Part shown: positions 11,975-33,647 of the stretch, piece after piece
Layout: each line of letters starts with the position of its first letter
How positions within the stretch are numbered: position 1 is the stretch's first letter
Source of the DNA: Adineta ricciae
Taxonomy: Eukaryota > Rotifera > Eurotatoria > Adinetida > Adinetidae
Assembly: GCA_905250025.1 (NCBI GenBank)
Contig: CAJNOJ010000077.1
Span: forward strand, 186,001-250,000
Length of the DNA stretch: 64,000 nt
Reading direction: 5' to 3'
Program-made: the position numbers and the translations under genes
Notes under the pieces: model-generated
What the model was told of the DNA's origin: nothing
Databases searched by the model: none
What the model saw: only the letters and a program-made list of their open reading frames with translations

Positions 11975-14900
11975 ATGAATTTAAATGATGACGACGAAGA
12001 AGATTCATTTTTCACTCAACATTGTTTCGAATTAGCTAAATTACTACGTACAGAACAAACAGAACACTTTCTTCATCTCTACGATAGTTTACCATCAGAA
12101 TGGAATGGTGCTCGAGTGAGTAAAACTCCAGTTGGGCTTTCCGTTGTTTTCTAGATAGAATTTTTTAAATCTTTCATGACAAATCTCTACAGCTTGAAGA
12201 AGCCAAAGAATCTATTCGTCGTTTACAAGAACTTGATGAAAACGAATTTGATCAACTCTACGAACGCGTCTCTCGTCAGCAACAATCGAATCTTTCGACG
12301 AACGATATGTCAAAGCAATCACCAATAGTTCGTAATGATGATAATCATACTATGGATCAAACCATTTCCTCGACTAGCCGTATAACATCATTAGCGATCC
12401 TTCAACAAAAACAACATTTAGAAAGAACAACAGCAAACAATCTTGCATGTGATGAACAACATGACTTACCATCCAAACATTCCTCAAACTCATCCAAGTA
12501 AATTTCATCGATTTGGAGAAGAAGAAAACGATCGTTTTATTTTCTAGAAATTCAACTCGTCAACTTCAATCGATAACAAATAACAACAATAATTCACCTG
12601 ACATGATCTCAACCAATAATCAAACTCACGTACCTGTCGATTCCTTCGTTCAGCTTAATCTCAAACCATCCGTGGAAATTTCACTTCAAGATTATAAAAA
12701 GGTAAACACACACTTATCCACACGAGTTCAACGTTTACGAAAAGAGAAGAACTAGTCCATTGTTGATTTATGGGCTGCTGATAGGTGTATTACTAACGCA
12801 CAGAACGACGAATAACCACGCTGTATCTCGTTCTTCTTTTCTTTTCTTTTCTTCTCCTTTCTCACTCTGCGGGTTTTGTTTTTAGGCGAGAGTTTTATCA
12901 CCGACTGCAAAACCTAGGAGTATCAACGCTCGCACTTCTCTGTCACAATCCAAAGATGTTCACGAATCGCATACGAATTCAAACAACGCAATGAAGAAAC
13001 AGAAGAAATCGCTTGCCAATCAGTACCATGAAGAAGCAAGTTTAGATTATTTTTTCAAGAAGGATGAAGATGATCGACAACCCTCTCGTTCATCATCATC
13101 ATCTTCATCATCAACAGCTTCGATTCCAATGTCATCAAAAGCCAAAACTGATTCAACTCAACCTCAACTTCTACCACGCGAACGAAGTAAAGCAATTGTT
13201 AACAATGATTTTGATTCCCACGGCTCTTCAATAGCAACCAAATCTTCATCCGAAAACAGTGGAAGTGCCCGAACAGGTTCCGCTTCAGATAGTGACGATG
13301 AACGTCGTTCTCGCCTGTTGAAGAAAACTGAACTATTCTCAGCAACAAAACCCACTTTATTATCTACAAGTAAATCGTTTCAAAACGATGCGATACCGAC
13401 GATAATGGTTTGTATTCAACATTCAATCGGATTCTCCGCTAAACTTTTTTCTTTAGCTGAATGCAACAAATGATCATCGACCGGCTCAACATGATCGTTT
13501 TTCAACTTTACGTAAGTCTTGCCATCGATAAAATGATACCGTACTCTCATTTGAATCTTTTGGATGCTTTAGCTGCACAAGATAGTTACGAATTAGTTCA
13601 CTTAACTTCAAGTAATGAACATCATTTATGTGCTAGTCAACTACCTCGTTTCAAATTGCCAGCGGTTGAAGGTAAGGACTGATCACATTTGCTTACGAAA
13701 TATGAGATTCACCTCGTTGTTCTTTCGCTTTTCGCATGGATGATGTATTGAATGGCGAGTAATTTCTGACGATTTTGAAATAACTGGACGAAGAAGTATC
13801 TGAGTCATACTCTTGTTTTTATATCATCGAAATCGATGTGAAAGATATGTGAGAAGGAGAAAAGAAAAAAAAACCGAACGAACGAAGCGAGAAATACTCT
13901 ATTGCACAAGTACGACACTATGCTATTCATCCCATCACACCATCTTTTCTTTCTTCCTCTTTTCGTCGACAACGACCGACCGAGTAGTAGCCGTTTCGAT
14001 TTTTTTTACTTTCTTATCTCATTTTTCAATATAATTATCACTCCTTTAACGTCATCATCATCCATCCAGTCCACCTAACGAGAAAAAAGAAAGTATATAT
14101 ACATACACACTCGAAACCCATCATGTGTCGTTCAATATCCAGGTGGATATGCCAGATCTATGCAGTCTACGGCCTCGGCCGCTAATAATGTTCTTATACT
14201 ATAAACTATCCGATACTTTCAATTACACTTCGAACGGTGGTAAGATGAGCAGCAATGAGCGATATTGCGTCTTAGCTTTCTTTTTTTTTGCCTTTTCGAT
14301 AAACCAATCAACTTGCGTATTTTTTTCTTTGATAGATCCAAACAACAATAATCATTCGAGTAACGATATTCTTTCCTATACAACGCAAAGACCTCAAGCG
14401 AATAATCTACTATCATCTAGTCAGCAGAATCAGTAAGTGAATCATCGAAATCGATGTCGGATTCATATTTACTTTACTCTCGCTCTAGGAATTCGGAACA
14501 TTATGATCAATACAATGCCAATGATTCCAATTCATCGCGAAAATCAACCACTCGAACAAGTAAAAAACGCAAACAAGTACGCGAAATTCTCCCTCGATCG
14601 CAGAATGAGATCAGAACTGACTTTGTTTGTAGCTGCAACAGCAAGAAACTATCCGAACAGAACTAATACCTGGTCATCGGGGCGACCGTGACGTCGATGA
14701 ACTTGTTATGTTTATTGATGGAAACTCATCAACGAAACAACGACAAAATTCAGCTTCTTTACGTTCGACAGACACAAATAGTAATACAACTCGACGAAAA
14801 TCTCGAAAATCAGTTAAAGAAGCATTCGTAAGCACTACCGATGAAACCAAAGCATCGCACGTCGACGAACACATCCAGTCGATCAGTTTTGTTGATGAAG

Positions 14901-17010
14901 ATCAATCAGCAACAACAGCAGAACATTCCGTCAATAATGTAACAAATGAACAAAATACTACTGGAAACAGCCTTCCTAACGAAGATGAACTTCATTCTTC
15001 GCCAAATGCGACTGTAAGTTTCACTTGAAATCGATCTGTATATTCTCTTCCTGTTATCTTTAACAAATATCAACTCGAACTGATTTAATCAGAGTCTTTT
15101 TTTTCACTAAGGACATTTCTAAGCGTCCTGGTTGGTTATACATATATCTGATTTTGATACTAATTTTTGATAGATTTCTCGAAATTTAGCAAAGAAAGAA
15201 AAACGAAACCTCTACTTTCGACTAATTTGCACGTTTTCTTTGATATAGAATGGTGAAATATCGGCAACCGAATGGTTAGAACCAGTCCGTAGTACAACAT
15301 CTGTCACTGATGATAATGACTCACTATCTTTATCCACGGCAGCATTGAATAATTCGATCAATGAAATCGCTTCGGAACCTTTCGTAACGGTTACACATCG
15401 TCGTCGTTTGACGAAAGAACGTCGGCAAGATTCAAATCCTTCGTCATCATCATCTTCGCGAACATCTCACTTGCCGTCGTCGAGTACGAATGACAAACGT
15501 CGTTTTATGCCTCAAACAACGCTACAAAATGGAACGGCACGTTCAAAAATGCGTGTCAATGGTCCTTCGAATGTAAAATCATCGAATTCTCCATCAACAA
15601 TAGAAGAAACAGCACCTTCAGCTCCACAATCTGTTTTTCAAACATCAACAGTACCACCTGCATCGTCATCTGCGATATCGAACAATGTAGCTGATCAACT
15701 GTCACCTCGCCTATCATCTCATTCGTCCTCATCATCAATAACATCATCATTGAAACGACCGTCAAAACCACCACCGGTCGTCTTTTTCAATAAATCTGAA
15801 GATGTCCAATTGAATGGTGTTTCGTTCGGTTTCGATATCGAAAATCCTTTAGTAGACAAATTCGTTACAGAAACATTGTCGTCGTCATCTTCGCTACCTC
15901 CAACACCTTCTTCGGCGCCATTGTCAGCAGTTGACAAAGAACAAGAAACTCCCTCTTCGACGCCTCCAATCGATCCGAAAACTTCATCATCTCGACGTTC
16001 ATACCAACAGCAACGATCGAACCGTGGACAAGTCTTCAATTCTGGTTCAGATTTTCATTCACATCAACACAATAATCAAAATTATCCATCGCAGACAACA
16101 CCACTCACCCAGTCATCTTATGTTGATCCTCTGCTTTTCTTACAATATAACCAACAACGTCTAATTTCGAACTATTCCCAACCATTTCCTTATATGAGCA
16201 TGGCTCGTCCACCATACATATCCTCTCAGACACAGTACTATATTATTCCAACTGGATATACGACTTCGACTACTAATGATGCTACTACCGCTACAGGTCA
16301 AGATGAAAATACCAGCAACGATGATGATAACGAAACTGCTCAATCCTCAGAACATGCTCAAGCACCTTTACTATTTTATACGGCTATCTCAGCACCAATG
16401 TACCTGCAACCGATGAAAAAAGGACCAAGTGATCTTGAACAACCCGTACCTATCCCACCGATGTATGCACCTCCATACTATTATCCAACACAGACGCCGC
16501 ATGCAGCATATTTTCAACCGATCACACCAGCATCGCTACTGATTGAAAGTAAATCTCAACAAGACGATAGTGATAATGAAGATGGTTATGAGTCGTCTAC
16601 AAGACTATTTCATCAAAGCAGACAACAATCTTCATCGCACATTATGTCAAATGCATTACAGCTTGTCTATAGTCAAGAAAGACGAAATGCGCCAACCGAT
16701 CGATTCAATCTCGATCAACTAACTGCGTATTTAGCAATGAAATGGACAGATGCTGTCGGTCACTACGAACAAGGTAAGAAGCCTTCTACAAGCTTGGTAA
16801 CCTTTTGCTCCTATTAATAAATGATTCAATTGAAAATATTGATTAACTGTCAGCTATCTGATAATCGTCATCATGAATATCGATATAATCAAACATAATA
16901 ACCTCTAGTCGTTTGCAATGTTTTGTCGACCTTTTCCGAAGAATGTCATATATTCATCAATCTTGTTTTGTTTAGGTGACGATGAAATCTTGTTAATCGA
17001 TGGGCAATAA
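11975..17010 (+). CDS. Large Ser-rich protein of unknown function (12 or more exons)
   Basis: Exons 11975-12115, 12193-12497, 12548-12701, 12886-13407, 13457-13511, 13573-13671, 14156-14239, 14336-14432, 14489-14576, 14633-15013, 15249-16773, 16976-17010 sum to 3486 nt, 1161 residues, with every phase closing. The N-terminal ~85 residues look folded and helical (LYDSLPSEWNGARLEEAKES, RRLQELDENEFDQLYERV). Most of the rest is disordered, with Ser runs near 13091-13120 and 15440-15460. Short ordered-looking islands are QLPRFKLPAVEDLCSLRPRP, DRDVDELVMFIDGN, FVTVTHRRRLTKER, VSFGFDIENPLVDKFVTE and the C-terminus WTDAVGHYEQGDDEILLIDG. The KKRK and RRK clusters suggest a nuclear or RNA-related role, but that is a guess. 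The frame is open upstream of the chosen ATG, so the start is uncertain. A 484-nt intron (13672-14155) could mark a gene boundary, though the phase across it fits. Family not recognised. Confidence 0.65.
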
Positions 17011-18297
17011 TCAAAGCAAATCTCTTCAAGCATTCATTTGAGAATGGAACATATCTAGACGAACGATCATTTCGATGATAATACATGATCTCGTTAATTG
17101 AACGAGTGTGACGACACATATTTCCTGCTCTTTTCTTTTCTTACAATGACGACGAAATTTTTGTGTGAATTTCAAGCTGAAAATATTATCTACATGTTGC
17201 TATTTATGAGACTTTTGCCTTTACCTTTCATGTTCTTTTTTCATACGTGTAAAACAAATCATCACACAAAGTCTGTTTTGTTTGTTTTTTTCCTTTTTGT
17301 TAAAGCTTGGTTCTTCTTCTCTTTCACTGTACTCATTTATACATAAGTGTGGTTATGTTCCCTTCTTCTACGACAAGTAGTATCCACATCCTTTCGCTTT
17401 GTCATACATTGTTATTGCTGTTGTTATTGTTCCCAATGTGATAACATGTTTATCTTCTTTTCACCTCTGTGTAATGCGTTCTTTCCTTCTTTCTATTTTT
17501 CAAGAAGATGCATTACGCTTCTCTTGTTGTACAATATCAGCATCGTGGGCAATTAGATTTATTAACCGTATCAAAACAGTATGTTCTATCGGCGATAAGA
17601 AATATCTTTCAAAGCCCAAGTTTCTTCGTTTTTTTTCTCCCGTTTGTGTACTTTGTATTTTTTTTTCTGTCTTTGGCCGAGTGATATCTTTGTGTGCGTG
17701 TTCTCTCATCTTATGTATGTCGTTTTTTGGTTTCTTCTCAACAATAAGCTTTTAAAAAAGAAAATCAAGAGGATGAGTCGAGAAAACTACTTCTAGCGTA
17801 TTCATTAAAGAGAAAGAAAAATGAACAAGTCAGAAATCAGGAGCAAGAGACACGCGACGTCGAGCTTCCAAATGTGTACATTTTGGGGTCATCATTGTGT
17901 ACTAAACTATCTGTGTGTGCGGGTGTCTTTGTGTGTATTTTGTTTTTCTAGAACCAAGAATGTACTTTTGTTTACTTTGTTGCGCGATTATGTACCTGTA
18001 TACATATATATATATATATATGTGTGTGCTATTCTCTGTACGCACCTGTAAATTTTGTCTTTTGAGCAGCCAAACTTTGTTTCACGTCTATTAACATTAT
18101 TGCTTTTGTTGTTATTGATATTGATTTTTCTTGTTTATCTTCTCTTTGATTAACTGAATTTATTATCTTTCGCTATCTCTCTCTCTGTCTCTTGCATCCC
18201 ATGTCCACATTTTTCTTACACTTTATTTTGAAAAAAGCGTACGCACATAAAAACCAAGTAAAATAAACAAACAGATTAAACCAAGATCAACGCGCTT
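17011..18297. other. Convergent intergenic region, T-rich
   Basis: About 1.3 kb between two converging genes. It is strongly T-rich on the plus strand, so open frames here translate to Phe/Leu/Ser-rich shadows. An (AT)n/(TG)n run lies at 18003-18028. No gene seen. Confidence 0.6.
18003..18028. repeat. (AT)n followed by (TG)n microsatellite
   Basis: An alternating AT run of about 18 nt passes directly into TGTGTGTG. Confidence 0.8.
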
Positions 18298-19753
18298 TTA
18301 AAAGTTTGCCCACGCGAGCTCCAGTATAGCAGATGCGGCACATGTTGGATCGGCACGATGACGTAATGATTTCTCTATAGCTCGTTCGGTACGTGGTACA
18401 CGACCATGATAGACTTGACCGTAACCATCGACGTGAACACTGATCGGTTCGTCTAAGTTCAGCAGGAAATCGGAAAGGTAAAGATCAAGTTGCTGAATGT
18501 CTGCAGTGAGAGTGATAGTAATGGTTTGCTTGTCAATTTCCGCAGTAATTTTTTCACCTTTCGTCACTCGAACTAAATTAGGTAAGGATAACCAATAGAA
18601 ACGATCGTGAAATACTTTATCCTGAACCCAAACAATTTTTTTCGGCCACGGATTACGAGCCCATTGTGCCATCCATTCCAATGCTTCGGCATCTTGACCA
18701 CACATCCAATGACCCATATCAGCACATATATTCACATGATGTTTATAACCATTTGGATCGTCGTTTTGTAGACTATCAAGTTGCTCAGCCCATTGTCGTG
18801 CAACTGCATTCCGATTATAAGCCGAATCATTTTCACCGACATAAATGGCGAATGGTAGATTGCGAAGGCCGTATGGTAAAGCATCATTTGGATGTCCAGC
18901 CATCATTGCAGCTGCTGCAAATCGATCAGCCATACGCGGGGCAAGCTGATACACACCATCGCCACCGGCTGAGTAGCCTAAGATGTACACACGATTAGGA
19001 TTGATCTCCTTAACCATAATGTAGTTTTCAATGATTCGATTGAACATAGCATCAATATGTTCTTGGTGCCACATGTCCCAGCTGTCTGTTGGACTTCGTG
19101 GCACTACCCAGATACCCTCGCTTGGGTTATAAAGATTTTTGTGATTTTGGTACTGCTGATCATTGACCGGGGTTGGACAACCACCGCCTCCGTGCATAGA
19201 TATCCATAAACTATGGCCAGTTGGTGGTTTTGTTTGACTATAAATACATTCTTGCCAACGGATTGTTTGACCTTGAAGCTTAAGAGACAATTCGTCTAAT
19301 TCTGTCTCTCTTTCAGCAAATTGTTCCATTAGCAAACGTGTCCAAATTTTATCCAATGCATCCGAAGCTTCTTGCTTACTTAATCCTCGAAGATCTTGCT
19401 CAGGTACAGTAGAATTATTCGAGCCATTAGGTATATCATCAAAATCGAAGTTATCCTAAAGCAAAAAAAAACAAGTATTACACTCTGATAAAAGTCAACG
19501 GTTTTGCTAAATATAATCACGATTAGATCTTCTTTGAAATTGGTAACTCTTTCGTGATCATCATCGAGAATATCTATCAACACATGAGGCACTGGGTGGC
19601 AATTGATCTTCACAGTCACTTACGCACATGATCTTCTCTATGATAACCACACACGCGACAATAATCGGTGTGAATCAAGTGCTCATCAGTCAATTCTTCA
19701 GCATGTAGGTCACATACACCGGTATACGAGTTCCATTGTGGTGAATCCGCCAT
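18298..19753 (-). CDS. Alpha/beta hydrolase (esterase / prolyl-oligopeptidase-like) with Cys/His N-terminus
   Basis: Exons 19624-19753, 19521-19573 and 18298-19455 (introns 50 and 65 nt) give 446 residues. The C-terminal ~300 residues are an alpha/beta hydrolase. An HGGGGCPTPVND oxyanion-hole segment is followed by the nucleophile elbow GYSAGGDG (Ser-Ala-Gly-Gly). A candidate acid lies in YVGENDSAYN and the catalytic His in DMGHWMCGQD. The layout resembles bacterial and fungal PHB-depolymerase/peptidase-S9-like esterases; the substrate cannot be read from sequence. The first 43 residues carry a C-x2-H ... C-x2-C-x2-H pattern (VCDLHAEEL ... YCRVCGYH) that could bind zinc. The middle exon boundary is ambiguous: two phase-compatible donors exist, GTGATT (used here) and GTTACC 27 nt earlier. 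There is no signal peptide. Confidence 0.75.
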
Positions 19754-21072
19754 CTGAAAGTCGACAAAAGCTATATAGTGACGCTTTTTTCTTCTAATAC
19801 CAATAATATATGGGAAGTGTATTGCGAAATGGGAAAGAAAACATTCTCCACCTTTAAATACTTCAAACACATCACACACACGCTTGTTTGGTCGATTTGT
19901 AAAGAACAGAAACAAAAAAAAACAAGCTTGATACACCACTCATATCCACTCGAAATGGTTGGATGTATGAAGAGATGTTCGTGTGCATTATATAAGTTAA
20001 CATCATCGAAGAGAATGTATTCCAGCAAGAACCAATAGGACAAAGCATTTCTGAATTTCTCTTGAATTATATAATTCAAGTTCTCGATGATCATCCGATC
20101 TACATAGTTGTAAATGATTTCTGACATACAAGACGAGTTACTCATCTAATTCCAATCTCTAGTGATCTGTTCTGATCAAAGTCTTTCAACAAAGAATTGT
20201 AGATCAATTTGAATCAGTAACAAGACATTCTTCTCTTCTCCAGAATTTACATTGCTTCATAAAAACACTCGTTTTTTGTTTTGTTTGTGGAGCTGTTGAG
20301 AGAAGTTCAAGGTACTTTCTCTGTTTTTGTGAATGGATAGTATTTATTTTTGTTTTCTATCGATGATATATTACTAGTCGATTAGGACAAATACGTATGA
20401 CGACTGTTCTGTTAGGAAAGAAAATCTATATATGTTCTAATGAATACAAACTAACAAATTTTTTCATTGGTTAAGTTTAATTGGAAACGAGTGAAATGTG
20501 AATATCGAAGTGATTTGTTCACATGAACTGGAGAATTTTTTCGCGAGAGAACTGTTTTTTTGTTAATGATCAAATGACTATATGTGGCGGCACAGTCGCC
20601 TTTTCTTCGCATTGATAGTAGTTCCAGAACATCGTTGCCCTTATTTGGAACCGGATGTATGGTAGACAAACAAAAATCCTTGATGATATTTTCTTCTTCG
20701 ACCTTGTATGACCCTTCGATACGAGTTGTGTTTTTCTTTTATTCAACGAGTTTGCCATTTCCTTGAGCGATTTTTTTTTCTTCGAACTCTTTTTCTTTTA
20801 CTCGATTCAGACATTTCTTCTCAACTGATCATTAGTTCTAATGTTCTTTCAATGCAACAACGACAAAACAAATGTTCTGTAATTCCTCTTTCCGTAAGTT
20901 TTCTTTTTTTTTTCTTTTTCCCTTCCTTTGCCTTTATGTCGCACTCAATTTACTTTCGAAAATCATGTTGAGATGTTTACTTCTCCTCATTTAGTCTCGT
21001 TTGATCAGCATTCCAACTGTCGACCATATCGAAATCGTTTATTAACAAGATAAAAGCAAATCAGACAACACA
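19754..21072. other. Divergent intergenic region
   Basis: About 1.3 kb between the hydrolase (-) and the calcium channel (+), so it should contain both promoters. AT-rich with T runs at 20768-20780 and 20904-20920. No supported gene or clear core-promoter motif. Confidence 0.5.
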
Positions 21073-30922
<9,850 letters not shown>

Positions 30923-31400
30923 TTGATTTTCATAATGCTTGTTTTGTTTTCTCTCTGTTCTTTTTTTCTAATCACGGTGCTCAGTTTGTTTCCTGTATCC
31001 ATCTCCATGAAGTTTCGCATCTCTCTTCTCTTTTTCTCTCCTAGTTCATCGTCTTCTCTACTCTTCTAACTTTGTGTACAGTACTCTCTGGGCGTGCTAG
31101 ATGCTAGAAAAACTTCATTCAATCTCTATTTCATAAGTTATACATCAATGTGTGATTCATACTACGTGTGTTTTCCAGAAGTTTATTTTCTGTCTTCTAT
31201 TTCAACCCCAAAGAATACGTCCGTTTTTGTTATTGGCAAAATCAACAGTATAAACTTTTCTTTTTCACCTCATCTCCTGCACAATTCTTTTGTTTTGGAT
31301 TTGTTTGAAATATGAATGAAATAGAAGATTCAAATTGATTTTAATAAATTACCGAACCGATAATAAGTATCAAAAATCATTATGTAGCCGTTGGGGCACA
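30923..31400. other. 3' UTR of Cav1 and spacer before the tRNA
   Basis: About 480 nt, pyrimidine-rich. An ATTAATAAA-like context at 31339-31348 could serve for polyadenylation. No gene seen. Confidence 0.5.
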
Positions 31401-31482
31401 GCTGCGATGGCCGAGCGGTTAAGGCGTTGGACTTGAAATCCAATGTGATCTTCACGCGTAGGTTCAAATCCTACTCGCAGCG
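31401..31482 (+). tRNA. tRNA-Ser(UGA): tRNA-Ser (anticodon UGA)
   Basis: 82 nt with perfect 7-bp acceptor pairing (GCTGCGA / TCGCAGC) and discriminator G. The anticodon stem TTGGA/TCCAA encloses the loop CTTGAAA, giving anticodon TGA. A long class II variable arm (GTGATCTTCAC) and a T arm GTAGG-TTCAAAT-CCTAC are present, with the internal promoter boxes A (TGGCCGAGCGG) and B (GGTTCAAATCC). No intron, and CCA is not encoded, as expected for a nuclear gene. It decodes UCA (and probably other UCN) codons. Confidence 0.97.
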
Positions 31483-31487
31483 CTCCG

Positions 31488-31493
31488 TTTTTT
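31488..31493 (+). terminator. RNA polymerase III terminator of the tRNA gene
   Basis: A run of six T residues begins 6 nt after the tRNA end, the usual Pol III stop signal. Confidence 0.85.
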
Positions 31494-33068
31494 CTCTCTT
31501 TCTCTCTCTTACTTTTTTCTTTCTTCCGAACAGAATGTGCGTCATTCTCACACAAACACATGTCGATAATCGTAACTACATTCTGTCATAAGGGATAATG
31601 AAATTAACATTGACGTCGAACATCTTTTTCTGTTTCGTTTTCTTTCTCAGCGTGACAACAGTTTTGTTTTTCACTGAAAAAGGAGACACAAATCGAACAG
31701 GTGGTGCGATAACATTTAACTGCTTGCTATGCCACTATCTACTTTTCCTCCATGTTAGAATATCCACCCACCATCACAGGATACTCAGCATGATGACAAC
31801 AACAGCAGTTGACTACAACTAGAAGAAAGACATATTGATGAATAACACTTTTATTTTGATTTTTTCGAGAAAATGAGCTTGATTACGTGAGTTGTCTCCG
31901 TTCGTTCGTTTCTTTACATAATAGTTAATACATTTTGATTGAATCAGAACGGACAGGATATCAGTAGTGCTTCACAGAACAATTGAAACTGTTCATACGT
32001 ACACCTAATGTCCTTAATCTTTATTCTTTTTGAGTCTGATTTCATAAAAATGTCAAATTTTTTCATTTATTCATTCATCTCTCCATTGTTAGCCTTCACA
32101 TTTGCTCACATACATGCGTGCACATGTGAAACCTTCATATTTTATTCAATGTACGCGTAAGTAAAGAGTGAAGAGAAAAAAGAACTAATGATTATAGACA
32201 TACGGCAGCAGCTTGAGTGTCAGTAAATAGGCAATGAAAATGAATTCGATCCGTAGATATACAGAGATGTGTGTATATCCACCGTCTTCTGTTCATATAA
32301 CAAGAGCAACTAATCCTTCATAAAGACATCCATCGTCTCATCATAACAAAAACAACAGCGAACGTAAAGGGTTATGTATATATACACACGCATATGTATA
32401 TTGAGTAGAGTTCACGGGCCAAATTTTGCACATTTTCTTTTCATCTAAAGGTGATTTGAGATGCTATTGCTTATTCATCGTATTAAAACGATGATATATT
32501 TACTTGGACATGACAAGACGAATCTAATGATGTAATATTTCGTCTAAAGTCAAATATTTGAGTGAGTAAAGCTTGTCGTTCGCATCAACGCTCTCGGGTC
32601 TCTCGTTTTTATTTCTTCTCTCTTTTAAGAATTATTCTGAGAAATCAATGGTGACCTCTCGTTCCCATTTGTTTTATTTTCATCGTGCGATGCAAGTTGT
32701 AGCAGCTCTATTGTTTGTTGATATATGATTATGTCTTGCTCTACCCCACGACTATAGTCTATACCTGTCATAGATTATCAGAATTAGTAATTGTTATAAT
32801 CAAGAGTCGTTCTTTCTTTTTTTTTCTTCTTTGGCAACTGTATAGTTGAGTATAGAGATAGGCAGACAAGCTGGCAAGAAAGCAGAGAAAGAACGAAAGA
32901 AGAGTCATATAAACTATTTCCGATGCCAGACCGACTCTTTTCTTTCATCGGTATGTATTATATATATAAATACGTATATGTATTTAACGATATGGTAAGA
33001 AGAAAAAAAGAAGCTGATGAAGGAAGCAAAGAAGAAAATCGACCAGAAAGCGGACTGCTTGCGAATGG

Positions 33069-33102
<34 letters not shown>

Positions 33103-33647
33103 ACTACTAGCGTTTGGAGTCATAGTCAGCGCATGAGTTTGCATGAGTTACAAGAGAAACGCGAGAGAAGAGAGAGAGAGATGAGAAGAGAAAAGAAAAG
33201 GAAATAAATAAATACATAGTATATAGACGTATATACGCGCGCGCCAGCCAAAAATGCAAAGTAGACGAAGAAGTAGGAGCGACTGTCGTTGGCGCGCGTC
33301 GATTATACATATGTTATCAGTGCACTTCTAACGGAGGAAGAATGGTTCTCTTCTTCCGAGAAAAAAAGGAGAAAGGAGATGGCATCAGCAGAGAAATTGT
33401 TGTTGGTATAAACAGACATGGCGATGATGATGCGGTTATTTCCATATACATTCATTTCTCTCACTCTTTTTTCCTTAATCTCGATACGTCTACACATCTC
33501 GTTCGTACATGTTCATATGTTCATCAATTTTAGATACTTTCACTGTACTTTCGTCACTGATTGATGTGATCGATTTGAAAACTGTATTAAATATATGTGA
33601 AGACGTTCATAATCAATATCAATCGGTGACACAAGAGATAAAGAAAA
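31494..33647. other. Gene-poor region and 5' flank of the small heat-shock gene
   Basis: About 2.15 kb with no supported gene. It has purine- and pyrimidine-rich low-complexity stretches, a T run at 32819-32824 and a TA microsatellite at 33070-33104. Short open frames here are low-complexity and have no recognisable domain. Confidence 0.5.
33070..33104. repeat. (TA)n microsatellite
   Basis: About 35 nt of alternating TA with a few ACs and GTs interrupting, upstream of the heat-shock gene. Confidence 0.75.

Noticed and set aside
17098-17755. Several Phe/Leu/Ser-rich open frames that mimic membrane proteins
   Set aside because: They arise from T-rich 3' UTR sequence and have no family resemblance.
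33335-33365. GAA/TTC blocks upstream of the small heat-shock gene resembling a heat-shock element
   Set aside because: The GAA and TTC units are spaced by 3 nt instead of the 2 nt needed for a proper element, and the site is ~290 nt from the start codon.
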